From contig DYMH01000003.1 of assembly GCA_020721645.1 (NCBI GenBank), forward strand, positions 24,274-59,767: a stretch of DNA of 35,494 bases. The letters run 5' to 3'. Positions within the stretch are counted from its first letter, which is position 1. Every line of letters begins with the position of its first letter. The translations under genes and the position numbers were made by a program. This document shows, in pieces, positions 23,428 to 32,630 of this stretch. Below the pieces are notes generated by a model. That model worked only from the letters and a program-made list of their open reading frames with translations, was not told where the DNA came from and made no database searches. The stretch is from Draconibacterium orientale. Lineage in GTDB: Bacteria > Bacteroidota > Bacteroidia > Bacteroidales > JAADGE01.

Positions 23428-24438
23428 ATGAAAACAAAATTTTACATATCGGTTATACTAATGCTGTTTGTTGTGCTTACAACTAATGCCCAGGATATTC
23501 ATTACACTAATTTTTTGTCGGCACCTCAGGTATTAAATCCGGCACAGGCAGGCAACGACCCGGGCAGATACCGCATACAGAACAATTACCGAAAACAGGG
23601 AAATCAAATCTCGAATCCGTACATCACCAACATTATCAGTTTCGACATGCCTGTTTATTATTATTCGGAAAAAGGAGCGGTCGGTTTGATTTATATTAAC
23701 GATAAATCGGCAGATAAAACATTGATATCCAACCAAATCTATATCAATTCAGGCTATTTTCGAAAAATAAGCAAATCTTCGTATTTACACTTTGGATTTC
23801 AAGCCGGTTTTGTTATCAAAAAATATTCTCTGAGCAATTTATCGTTTCCCGACCAATTCGATATGACAAGCGGATATTTCAATGCAAGTTTACCAACAGC
23901 AGAAAATCTCAACAATCAAAAATCGTCATATTTCGATTTGAATTGGGGCTTGATGTGGTCGGTGCGAAAAGAAAAGTATCAATCCGAAATTGGCTTTGCC
24001 ATGTTTCACTACAATCGACCGGAACAAAGTTTTTTTGATAATGCCGATAAACTTCCGGTTCGGTATGCAGCTCATGCGTTTTACACTCAAAATTTTTCTC
24101 AGAATCACTATCTCAAACCCAAATTATTGTTTACCCAACAAAATACTGCACACGAAGTGCTTGTAGGCATTGATGCCGGCAAGATTTTAAAGAATGCTGA
24201 TTTGAAAGATGTACGATTCGGAATTGGATATCGCGGCGGTTTGCATCGAATTTCTGATGCGATGGAATTTAATATCGGACTTATCTATCGAAATTTTCAA
24301 ATATCATCGGCTTTCGATTTTAATATTTCAAATCAAAAAGACAAATTGATGGCACGTAATGCTTTTGAAATTTCGGTAGTGTATCAATGTCCGGCTTCGG
24401 TTGTTCGATACAGAACAACCAATTGCGAAATTTATTGA
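23428..24438 (+). CDS. PorP/SprF family type IX secretion membrane protein
   Basis: This 336-residue outer-membrane beta-barrel has a signal peptide (about 1-21, ending TNAQ). It opens with the family signature: DIHYTNFLSAPQVLNPAQAGNDPGRYR, i.e. aromatic-rich with a NPAxAG motif. Next comes the alternating aromatic barrel pattern seen in PorP/SprF proteins, with GAVGLIYINDKSADKT and FRKISKSSYLHFGFQAGF. SprF proteins are paired with the large type B sorting-domain protein encoded just upstream and are needed for its export or attachment (family knowledge). It starts 28 nt after the PKD gene. It is a local, cargo-dedicated copy rather than the core PorP, since no other core T9SS gene is close by (inference). 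Confidence 0.9.
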   Translation: MKTKFYISVILMLFVVLTTNAQDIHYTNFLSAPQVLNPAQAGNDPGRYRIQNNYRKQGNQISNPYITNIISFDMPVYYYSEKGAVGLIYINDKSADKTLISNQIYINSGYFRKISKSSYLHFGFQAGFVIKKYSLSNLSFPDQFDMTSGYFNASLPTAENLNNQKSSYFDLNWGLMWSVRKEKYQSEIGFAMFHYNRPEQSFFDNADKLPVRYAAHAFYTQNFSQNHYLKPKLLFTQQNTAHEVLVGIDAGKILKNADLKDVRFGIGYRGGLHRISDAMEFNIGLIYRNFQISSAFDFNISNQKDKLMARNAFEISVVYQCPASVVRYRTTNCEIY

Positions 24439-24442
24439 TATT

Positions 24443-24484
24443 AGACACAAGACGAAAGACACAAGACCAAAGACACAAGATTTA
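24443..24484. repeat. 14-bp tandem repeat, three copies
   Basis: AGACACAAGA occurs at 24443, 24457 and 24471, spaced exactly 14 bp, with the spacers CGAA, CCAA and TTTA. It fills part of the 106-bp gap between the SprF-like and PorE-like genes. It does not form a hairpin. Confidence 0.8.
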
Positions 24485-24544
24485 TCAATGAAATTCTGAA
24501 AATCCGAAAGCTCTCATATCAAACAATAAACACCACAAAGTCTT

Positions 24545-26629
24545 ATGAAAAACTTTATACTCACCCTGCTACTACTATTTATAATTTTTGATATTTCGGC
24601 ACAAAACAAAGAGTTGAATAAATATTCGGCTTCGCAGCTGAAATCTCTTGCAAAAAGTGCACACCGCCAAGCGGATACCTACTCCGAAATCGATTTTTTA
24701 CATGAATATGCAAAAAAAAAGCCTGCGGATTTGAAACAGCTCAACCGTTTGGCATTTTTATATTATTCGGTAAAAAATTATCCGAAGGCTGAAAAAATAT
24801 ATACACGGCTGTATCGAGCCGATTCGCTGCGATACAAAACAGTATCATATTATTTGGGTGAAATTTATAAAGCTTACGAAAAATACGATTCGGCACTCTA
24901 CTATTTCAACAGATGTGTGCAAACTTCCGGAAATCAGCATGAAAAGCCGATATTTTACTACATATCCCTTGCCGAAACAGAATCGTGTCGATTTGCTTTG
25001 GAAAATTGCACGAACAACGATAGAATTGTTGTTTATCATCTTAACAACGGAATCAACAAAGCACATTTAGAAACTTCGCCTCAAATATTAAACGACAGCA
25101 CATTTATTTATTCGTCTTTCAATCTGGATTCGGTGCCTGTCTATCCCCTTGCCGATTCGGTATTGAAACCGACACTGAATTTCTATGCGGCACACTTGGA
25201 CAAAAATCAATGGAAACCGGCTTCGTATCTTCCATCGCCGTTTTTTGAATTAAACACTGAAAGTGTTGCAAACGGTTGTTTTTCGTCGGACGGTCTGCGA
25301 TTTTATTTCACCGTGAGCAAACAAAATTTTAAAAATCAAACTATTTCGCAAATCTATGTCAGTCAATTAGTTTCAGGAAAATGGACACGCCCCGAAGTGC
25401 CCGACAAACGACTGAATTATAAAGGCTATACATCGACACAACCCACTTTGGGAGAACCATTTCAGAATAATTTAGATGTACTGTACTTTGTTTCCGACCG
25501 CCCCGGCGGGCACGGTGGCATGGATATTTGGTACACGGTTTACAATAAAACCACAGATTCGTACAACAAACCCGTAAATGCCGGCGGATACATCAACACG
25601 TTTGGCAACGAAACAACGCCTTTTTATGTACAGGAAACCCGAACCATGTATTTCAGTTCCGATGGATTGCCGGGTTACGGCGGCTTCGATATTTTCAAAA
25701 CCAATGGTTCGACTGTTAATTGGCTTCCTGCCGAAAACTTGGGAAAACCAATTAATTCTTCTTACGATGATTATTATTTCCGGAAATTGCAAAATACCGA
25801 AAGTGGTTTTCTTGTATCGAACCGAACCGATGCAATTGCACTGAAAAATGACCATTGTTGCTACGATATTTTTGAGTTTCGTTTGCCGGAGAAAATAGAG
25901 ATTCTGCTCAGCGGCAATATTGTCGAATCCGATACTTCTTCCTTGGCAAGGGTTTATCGCAAATTCGATACAGACACTTTTTCTGTTAAAAAACGTATGC
26001 GAAACTCAATCGACAGTACCATTGTGGCTTTGCGTATGAAAAATACAACGACAGGAAATTCGGTCGAAATTTCGTCGCAAACATTAGATTCCGATTCGGC
26101 ACATTTTCAATTCAACTTAGAACCCGATAAAACATATGAGCTCGATATTCATAAATCCTATTTTTTGCCTAAAAACATTGATGTGAAAACCGACAGTGTG
26201 AACGAAAACTCTGAAATTGTTTTGAAAGATATATTAATTGAACCGGTTCCTTCAAAAGCCATTGCTTTTAGAAATATATATTTTGATTTTAACAAATCTG
26301 AGCTCACATCGGAATCGAAAACAGTGATAGACAGCACCATTTTGGAAATTATGAAAGAATATCCCGAAATTGTGGTCGAAATTGGTGCTCATACCGACTA
26401 TATCGGAAGCGATGAATACAATTTGGAACTTTCGCAGGCACGTGCCGAAAGTGTTACGGATTATCTTTCGAGCAAAGGCATATCACCCAAACGCCTGAAA
26501 GCAATGGGCTACGGCGAGCTTGTTCCCGTTTCTTCTGCTTTAACACCCGAAGGGATTGATATTCCGGAAGGTCGGGAAAAAAACCGACGCATCGAATTTA
26601 AGTTAATTGGGTTTTTATTAACAAAATGA
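24545..26629 (+). CDS. PorE-like TPR/beta-propeller/OmpA envelope protein
   Basis: This 694-residue protein has a signal peptide (1-19, ending ISAQ), TPR-like helices (~45-130, FLYYSVKNYPKAEKIYTRLY and then EKYDSALYYFNRC), and a PD40/WD40-like beta-propeller (~240-435). The propeller blades contain FSSDGLRFYF, YFVSDRPGGHGGMDIW and YFSSDGLPGYGGFDIF. A carboxypeptidase-regulatory-like beta domain (~450-565) and a C-terminal OmpA domain (~575-694) follow. The OmpA domain has YFDFNKSEL, HTDYIGSDEYNLELSQARAESV and GYGE.P...GREKNRRIEF, with the Asp and Arg that bind peptidoglycan diaminopimelate in this family. The domain order matches PorE, a T9SS component that anchors the machine to peptidoglycan; no lipobox was seen, unlike PorE. 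It probably anchors the SprF/PKD complex to the cell wall (inference). Last gene of the operon. Confidence 0.87.
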   Translation: MKNFILTLLLLFIIFDISAQNKELNKYSASQLKSLAKSAHRQADTYSEIDFLHEYAKKKPADLKQLNRLAFLYYSVKNYPKAEKIYTRLYRADSLRYKTVSYYLGEIYKAYEKYDSALYYFNRCVQTSGNQHEKPIFYYISLAETESCRFALENCTNNDRIVVYHLNNGINKAHLETSPQILNDSTFIYSSFNLDSVPVYPLADSVLKPTLNFYAAHLDKNQWKPASYLPSPFFELNTESVANGCFSSDGLRFYFTVSKQNFKNQTISQIYVSQLVSGKWTRPEVPDKRLNYKGYTSTQPTLGEPFQNNLDVLYFVSDRPGGHGGMDIWYTVYNKTTDSYNKPVNAGGYINTFGNETTPFYVQETRTMYFSSDGLPGYGGFDIFKTNGSTVNWLPAENLGKPINSSYDDYYFRKLQNTESGFLVSNRTDAIALKNDHCCYDIFEFRLPEKIEILLSGNIVESDTSSLARVYRKFDTDTFSVKKRMRNSIDSTIVALRMKNTTTGNSVEISSQTLDSDSAHFQFNLEPDKTYELDIHKSYFLPKNIDVKTDSVNENSEIVLKDILIEPVPSKAIAFRNIYFDFNKSELTSESKTVIDSTILEIMKEYPEIVVEIGAHTDYIGSDEYNLELSQARAESVTDYLSSKGISPKRLKAMGYGELVPVSSALTPEGIDIPEGREKNRRIEFKLIGFLLTK

Positions 26630-26662
26630 AAATTTCAAATTTGTTTCCAAAACCTGTAAACA

Positions 26663-26690
26663 AAAAAAGCATCTCGAAAGATGCTTTTTT
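26663..26690. terminator. Bidirectional terminator between convergent operons
   Basis: AAAAAAGCATCT (26663-26674) and AGATGCTTTTTT (26679-26690) form a 12-bp stem around CGAA, with T runs on both strands. It lies 33 nt after the PorE-like gene and 17 nt after the end of the minus-strand beta-helix gene, so it serves both. Confidence 0.93.
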
Positions 26691-26707
26691 ATTTTTACTA
26701 TTTGCAG

Positions 26708-29700
26708 TTACTTCTTAATCAATCTAAAATTATGAGTTTCGGTATTGTTGGTTAATATCAGATTGTAAATTCCCGAAGGATAATATGATAAATCAACGGT
26801 GTTCGTTTTATTATTCAAATCTTTGGCACAAATAACTTTTCCGGTGATATCTATCACTGTTAATTTGTATAAAGATTCGGAAGCCACTGTAAATAAACCT
26901 GATGTCGGATTCGGATAAATTGAAATCTTTTGAGCCAAATGATTATCAATTGACGAAATAACCGAAAGAATTGAAGCCTCACTTGTTACTGTATTACAAT
27001 CGTTAGAAACAACACAATCGTAACTCCCTGCATCACCTGCAAGAACACCTGTTATGGTTAAGGTTGCAGTTTGCGAGCCGGCGATTGTTCCTCCGTCAAC
27101 TAAATCGCTTCCGCCTTTTCTCCATTGATAATTAAGGTCTGTACCCGAAACATCGAATGTCATTGTTGCAGTTGCACCCAAGATAAGTTCTTGTAATGCA
27201 ATTGGTTGCACATTAACAGTGGGCGAAAAAGCAACCCAAACAGAAACATCGGATGCATCGCTGCAATAGTCATTGGAAACAGTCCAAGTGAGCGTATTTT
27301 CGCCTGCGGTCAACGAACTTACTTCTGTATTGAATAAAGTTGCATCGTTAAAAGATGCACCTATTGGTGCAATTGTCCACGTACCTACATTGGTCATATT
27401 ATTAACAATTAATGACGGGTTGTTTCCGCTCAAAGTAGCAGTTGCTATATCGCATAAATTTTGAGTTGTTCCTGCAACAGATGTAACCGAAGCGTTGGTA
27501 ATCACAACATCATCGAAAGTAGAGCAAACACCGTTTGAAATTGTCCAAGTTAATGTAGATGCACCGAGGGGAAGGTCGTTTACATTTGTAGAGAATGCAC
27601 TTTCATTGTCGAAAGAAACTCCAACAACAGCGGAAGACCACGTTCCTGTATTTGCACCGGGGTCGTTGCCGAGAATAGCAGATGTTGTTCCGCATTCAAA
27701 ATCATCAGCTCCTGCGTTGGCAGTTACGGTAATCGGATTATTGTTGATTGCGACATCATCGGAAGTTGAACATGTTCCGTAAACGGCTGTCCATGTAAGA
27801 GTTGATATTCCTACGAGTAAATCACTTAATCCGCAAGTGTTCAAAGTAGCATCGCTGAATGTAACTGCTTGAGAAGCTGTCCATGTTCCGGTTGCGGGGC
27901 TTACTGTGTTTCCGTCCAAAGTATATGTTCCGTCGCAGGAAACGTCATCGGAACCTGCATTTGCAATAATTGGCGAAGAATCAAATTCGTCGGCACCCAT
28001 ATCCGGAGTTGATTCACTGCGAGTATCGCCGTCGAAATCGGTGGTAATTCCGCTGATTGGTGTTCCTAAATCGGATAACTGACAGTTGGCTTGCGAAATG
28101 AGGTGTAAATCGGTAGCGGAAACGAAATAAGGAGCAATCGATTTACTGTTCGCATCTTTTCCGGTTGCGGTTTGCCATGCAGCTAAATCTAAAACAGCAG
28201 CTCCTGCAAAATATCCTAAATTTGTTCCGGCAGAAATGTAATCATTGTAATCGAGGTTGGAAAAAGTAGCACTTGTTGTGTTACAGATGATTGCATATCG
28301 AGTTCCAACTGTTGAACTTATCGAAAAAATATTATTTCGAATATCTAAACTTCCGGCAGTGCTGACAGTCGAATTAATAATTAAGCAAGCAGGAGTTCCT
28401 GTACTTTGATTTGCCGATAAACTGATAGTGTTATAGTATAAATTATAACCTCCGCCGCTGAGAATATTGATACCGTAACCATTATCAGTTGTGGTAGAAG
28501 TCCAACCATATCCTGTAACATCGCTTATTCTGTTATTAGAAACTGTTGTATTCGCTGTGGTTAATGATGAAGCCAATGCAATACCGATAGCACTGTATCC
28601 GCCCGAATTTGTGTTTTTGATATTAGAAATCGTATTTTTGCTGATATTAACACCACTTATTGCACTTCCGATATAAATACCGTAGGAAACAGAAGATCCG
28701 GCAACAGAAATGTCGCTGATGGTATTATTTGTTACATTGATGTTTGAATTTGCTGCACCGTTTGTAATATAAATTGCTGATGATGAATAGCTTCCTGAAT
28801 TATTTGCGTATATCGAATTCAATGTATTAGAATTGATTGTACTGTTTACGGTTCCTGTTGCAAACCAAATTCCTTTGGGACTTTCGGCATTGGCAGTTGC
28901 GAAATATCCGATTGTATTGTTTGAAACAGTTGCACCATCGACACCTTGAACATAGATACCAACTAAACGAATGGAATTTCCGCCCGAAGCATTCAACGTA
29001 TTTCCCGAAATAACCAACCCATTACCATTGCTCGGAGCCAAAGCTGAATTACAATAGATACCAATATAAGCAGTTTGAACGCTGTTATTCAGAATTGATA
29101 TATTATTAAAATATCCGGCAGTTCCCGTATAACTTGTAACGACAAGAGCAGATGAAGTATTTGCACCATTAACAATATTACAATTTTCGAGAGTAATATT
29201 TGAAATGGGATTTGTTCCGAGCGACCCGAACAAAATAACTTTTGGTGCAGTTGTACTCAAATTTTTGATTGTCAAATCTCTGGTTGTTCCATCAACTGTA
29301 TTTGAACCGTCAATAATAATATAGCTTGCACCATTAATTTTTATTACAGCATCACTTGCAACCGAGCCTGTGATAGCTGACACAACTCCGTCAGCCGGTT
29401 TTATGGTTACTGTATTGACAACACTGGAACCCGGATTTGAATTGATAATCAAGGGGAAGGTTTCGGAAGTCGAATAATCGGCATCTATTAATTGGAAAAC
29501 CAGAGCACCGTTGAGTTCGTTGTTGTTCAAGGCATTAACAGCGGCAGTCAAAGTTGCAAAATCTCCACCGACACCAACTGTTTTTATTCCTGAAATATAA
29601 CCCAAAATAGTATATGAGCTTGGCGTTGCCGGTCCTGCTGTTGCTACCGGAGGATTAGCCGTAACTGTTGCTCCGCTCGGATATGAACCTACGTTTGGTG

Positions 29701-32221
29701 TGCTTGCATTGTCTTGTGCAACAACAAAATATGAAACAACATCTGCTGCCACAACACCGTCTCCAAAATCGTAAGTATAGACACTGCCTGCTATTGAACT
29801 TGGTGCTACCGGTCCCGTATATGAAGCTGCGGCATTAATTTTCCAATATAAAACCGGTTGATTTGCACCGCTTCCCACACCGCTGAAATCGGTAATGGTA
29901 ACAGCCAAACTTCTTGCACTTGTTGATGAAGTGTTGCTTAGGGCTGTGTAAGATATTGAAGGAGCTGTTAAATCGGAAGGTGTAAATGCACCTTCATCGG
30001 CACCGATATCGGGTGTGCTTGCATTTCTTGTCTCTTCATCGAAGTCGGTTGTAACAGCAAAAGGAGCAGAAACTACGACACCGCCGCTTTCGCATTGTGT
30101 TGCAATAGTGGTTTGCAGATGCAAATCGCTTGCACTTACAAAGGGAGGATTTTCGGAAATCGAAACCCCGTCTCTGCCCGAAACTCGAGTTTTGTATGCC
30201 GCCAGAGTTTGATCGGAATTTGTTCCGTCGAAAAAGATTAATGTATTCGCAGCCGGGACACCTGCATAAAAACAGTTGTTGTTTGATGTTGCAGCATAAT
30301 ATGTTTCGTTATAAGTTCCCGACCAACGATAAGCAACTGTATTTCCGCTTGTTGCACCCGGAGTGGAAACATTGACAACAATATTATTTCTGAAATCACC
30401 TGTTGTTGTTGATGATTTATAGATACCGGTTGAACCAAATGTAGCACCGGTACTTGAAGTATTCAAATAAATTGAATTGTAGAATACATTTGCCGTAGTA
30501 CCTCCCGAAATATACAATCCGCTTACGGCATTTGATCCGGTGGCGGCAGGGGCTTTTATATCTGAGATAAAATTATTATAAATATTATTCGTTGTACCGC
30601 TCGAAATATACATACCGTAAGTCGTTCCGCCGGTTCCGCTCGAACTCAAATTATAGATTTTGTTTTTATATAAATTTGCCGGTGCACCCAAAGCTTGGTA
30701 TATACCATAAATAGTACCGTTTCCGGTTGTAACATTCAAATTATTAACATTATTTGAATAAATATTTTTTACAGCTGTGGCAGTTGTGTTTGAATATATT
30801 CCGTAAATTGTTCGCGCTCCGCTGCTTGTTCCGCCTATACTTAAACCATTTATTTGATTATTGTAAATTCCTTCAATTAATGGCGAACCAAAATTATAAT
30901 AACCGTAAATTGAAGCGGCACTTGTTCCTGATGTTGTAGGAACTGTATTGTCGGTTATAATATTGTCGTGAACCGATATTGTTCCGGTACTTGCACGAAT
31001 GCAATACATTGTTCCTGAGGCTCCGGTTTTGGAATTTCCGGAAATGGTATTGCCATATATTGAAGCCGTTGTAACAGTTGATGTTGTATATATTAAACCA
31101 AAAGTACCTGTTCCTGCTGATGAATTGTCGGTCAGTGAATTATCATAAATATTCAGATTTGCGACTTCGCCATTTTGATAAATTAAATAAACTATACCTG
31201 ATGTAGAACTTGTATAAGTGAAATCGTGAATAATGTTGTCATGGATATTCAAGGTTCCGTTACCTGTGATTGCACTTTCGATTGCATTCAACTGGCTTGA
31301 AGTGGCACTCGAAGATAGTTGAATGTGATTATTATAAATATCACCCGAAGCATTTATGGTACCTGCAAGATACATACCTCTTAAAGTGCCTGTTGTTCCG
31401 GAATTTATTATTGCATTATTTGCAATCTTGAAATTATTATTATATCTAATATAAATCGAATAACTCGATGAAGAACCACCAAAATTAGACAAGGAATTGC
31501 CGGTGGTAACACCTATCTCATTATTTTGGTCGAAATATGCTACTGTCGAACTTCCGTTAAATGAAATATTTGTAAAGGAATTTGTAACAGTATTTCCATT
31601 CACTTTATTATACGAATTTGCACCTAAAACATCGGTTACTGTTAAGGCTGTTGTGTTTGCATCGGTATGATTTCCTGAGTAAACACCAACAGTAGCAATA
31701 TTTGTTTTATTTAAAGTAACGGAACAGTTCTTAATTTCATTATACTGTGCACCATCGGTTGCAGAAGTTTTTACAAGAGCATAGCCCCATTCCATTTGCA
31801 TTGTGGCAGTGGTATTTGATGTATTCTCAGTGAGATCAATGCCATCGAAGGTAATATAATCACCGCCTCTGATAACAATGATTCCGTCCACAGTAGGGCT
31901 GACACCCGGTGTTGCTGCTGTGATTACGGGATTGGCTGCTGCACCCGATTTTTGAAAAACGATTGGATTGGCAGCAGTTCCGGTTGCAGTAATCAACCCT
32001 GCTGTTGGCGAAGCAAAGGTTTCGGTATAACCTGCCGCAACATTGAAAATAACGCCGCCCGCACCAACACCTTGCGTGTTCAAGTCGGTGATTGCCAATG
32101 CAACAGAGGCATAATCGCCGGGAATTGTTTTGGTTCCGGTTAATTGCCCATAAGCAGTTCCTGTTAAGAGAAGGATTGTAGCTAAAACATACAATCTTCT
32201 GAAAAAGTCGATTTTTTTCAT
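26708..32221 (-). CDS. Giant duplicated beta-helix protein with T9SS sorting domain
   Basis: This 1837-residue protein has a signal peptide (1-25, ending GTAYGQ). It carries two long right-handed beta-helix blocks full of short Asn-ladder rungs such as IYNNFISDIK, SNNTIGYF and NINVTNNTIS, at about 30-700 and 875-1370. Each block begins similarly (GTKTIPGDYASVALAITDLN; GIKTVGVGGDFATLTAAVNALN) and ends similarly (DLHL...TTDFDEETRNASTPDIGADE; DLHL...TTDFDGDTRSESTPDMGADE). About 125 residues of Ig-like sequence separate them. Three HYR-like repeats (~1418-1660, each containing TGTW and STLTWT) and one Ig domain (~1665-1755, LNYQWRKGGSDL..AGSYDCVVSNDCN) follow. The protein ends in a type A sorting domain (IYPNPTSGLF...YPSGIYNLIL). 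Such proteins are adhesins or polysaccharide-binding or cleaving enzymes; no catalytic residues could be assigned. Confidence 0.88.
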   Translation of the reverse strand: MKKIDFFRRLYVLATILLLTGTAYGQLTGTKTIPGDYASVALAITDLNTQGVGAGGVIFNVAAGYTETFASPTAGLITATGTAANPIVFQKSGAAANPVITAATPGVSPTVDGIIVIRGGDYITFDGIDLTENTSNTTATMQMEWGYALVKTSATDGAQYNEIKNCSVTLNKTNIATVGVYSGNHTDANTTALTVTDVLGANSYNKVNGNTVTNSFTNISFNGSSTVAYFDQNNEIGVTTGNSLSNFGGSSSSYSIYIRYNNNFKIANNAIINSGTTGTLRGMYLAGTINASGDIYNNHIQLSSSATSSQLNAIESAITGNGTLNIHDNIIHDFTYTSSTSGIVYLIYQNGEVANLNIYDNSLTDNSSAGTGTFGLIYTTSTVTTASIYGNTISGNSKTGASGTMYCIRASTGTISVHDNIITDNTVPTTSGTSAASIYGYYNFGSPLIEGIYNNQINGLSIGGTSSGARTIYGIYSNTTATAVKNIYSNNVNNLNVTTGNGTIYGIYQALGAPANLYKNKIYNLSSSGTGGTTYGMYISSGTTNNIYNNFISDIKAPAATGSNAVSGLYISGGTTANVFYNSIYLNTSSTGATFGSTGIYKSSTTTGDFRNNIVVNVSTPGATSGNTVAYRWSGTYNETYYAATSNNNCFYAGVPAANTLIFFDGTNSDQTLAAYKTRVSGRDGVSISENPPFVSASDLHLQTTIATQCESGGVVVSAPFAVTTDFDEETRNASTPDIGADEGAFTPSDLTAPSISYTALSNTSSTSARSLAVTITDFSGVGSGANQPVLYWKINAAASYTGPVAPSSIAGSVYTYDFGDGVVAADVVSYFVVAQDNASTPNVGSYPSGATVTANPPVATAGPATPSSYTILGYISGIKTVGVGGDFATLTAAVNALNNNELNGALVFQLIDADYSTSETFPLIINSNPGSSVVNTVTIKPADGVVSAITGSVASDAVIKINGASYIIIDGSNTVDGTTRDLTIKNLSTTAPKVILFGSLGTNPISNITLENCNIVNGANTSSALVVTSYTGTAGYFNNISILNNSVQTAYIGIYCNSALAPSNGNGLVISGNTLNASGGNSIRLVGIYVQGVDGATVSNNTIGYFATANAESPKGIWFATGTVNSTINSNTLNSIYANNSGSYSSSAIYITNGAANSNINVTNNTISDISVAGSSVSYGIYIGSAISGVNISKNTISNIKNTNSGGYSAIGIALASSLTTANTTVSNNRISDVTGYGWTSTTTDNGYGINILSGGGYNLYYNTISLSANQSTGTPACLIINSTVSTAGSLDIRNNIFSISSTVGTRYAIICNTTSATFSNLDYNDYISAGTNLGYFAGAAVLDLAAWQTATGKDANSKSIAPYFVSATDLHLISQANCQLSDLGTPISGITTDFDGDTRSESTPDMGADEFDSSPIIANAGSDDVSCDGTYTLDGNTVSPATGTWTASQAVTFSDATLNTCGLSDLLVGISTLTWTAVYGTCSTSDDVAINNNPITVTANAGADDFECGTTSAILGNDPGANTGTWSSAVVGVSFDNESAFSTNVNDLPLGASTLTWTISNGVCSTFDDVVITNASVTSVAGTTQNLCDIATATLSGNNPSLIVNNMTNVGTWTIAPIGASFNDATLFNTEVSSLTAGENTLTWTVSNDYCSDASDVSVWVAFSPTVNVQPIALQELILGATATMTFDVSGTDLNYQWRKGGSDLVDGGTIAGSQTATLTITGVLAGDAGSYDCVVSNDCNTVTSEASILSVISSIDNHLAQKISIYPNPTSGLFTVASESLYKLTVIDITGKVICAKDLNNKTNTVDLSYYPSGIYNLILTNNTETHNFRLIKK

Positions 32222-32463
32222 ACAGATTAAATTAGTTTAACATGAGTTAATTTGATAATAATTTTTTCTAAAAAGATAGTAATAATACAAAATAAATATT
32301 GAAAAAAAAATAACAAAAATTACTGTCTTAAAAAAAACGGTTAAATTCTACAACACATTTTCTATTCACTTTTTTAAAAATAAATCATTAAAATTTTCAA
32401 CTATAAATAAATAAAAGTCTTTTGCGAAGTTCTCGGTCTATAAACATTTCAAAAAAATTATAT
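32222..32463. other. AT-rich intergenic stretch without a gene
   Basis: This is most of the 409 bp between the two minus-strand surface-protein genes. It is very rich in A and T with many stop codons in all frames. It should hold the promoter of the beta-helix gene, but no exact TAnnTTTG was found on the minus strand, so none is called. The remaining part (32464-32630) holds the terminator of the next gene and nothing else recognised. Confidence 0.6.
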
Positions 32464-32503
32464 AAAAAAAAGATGTAGGAATTGATAAATCCCTACATCT
32501 TTT
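32464..32503 (-). terminator. Terminator of the right-hand T9SS cargo gene
   Basis: AAAAGATGTAGG (32468-32479) pairs over 12 bp with CCTACATCTTTT (32492-32503). On the minus strand the stem is followed by a T run (A residues at 32464-32470 on the plus strand). It lies about 130 nt after the gene's stop codon. Confidence 0.8.
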
Positions 32504-32630
32504 ATAATTTTTTTAGAATTAATTGATATGATAATTAATTCATGTGTTGATAAAATAATAAATTACGACAAATTCACTGAATTAATTCTTCCATAATAAA
32601 CGGACTGTTCCCTATTTATTTTATGACGCT

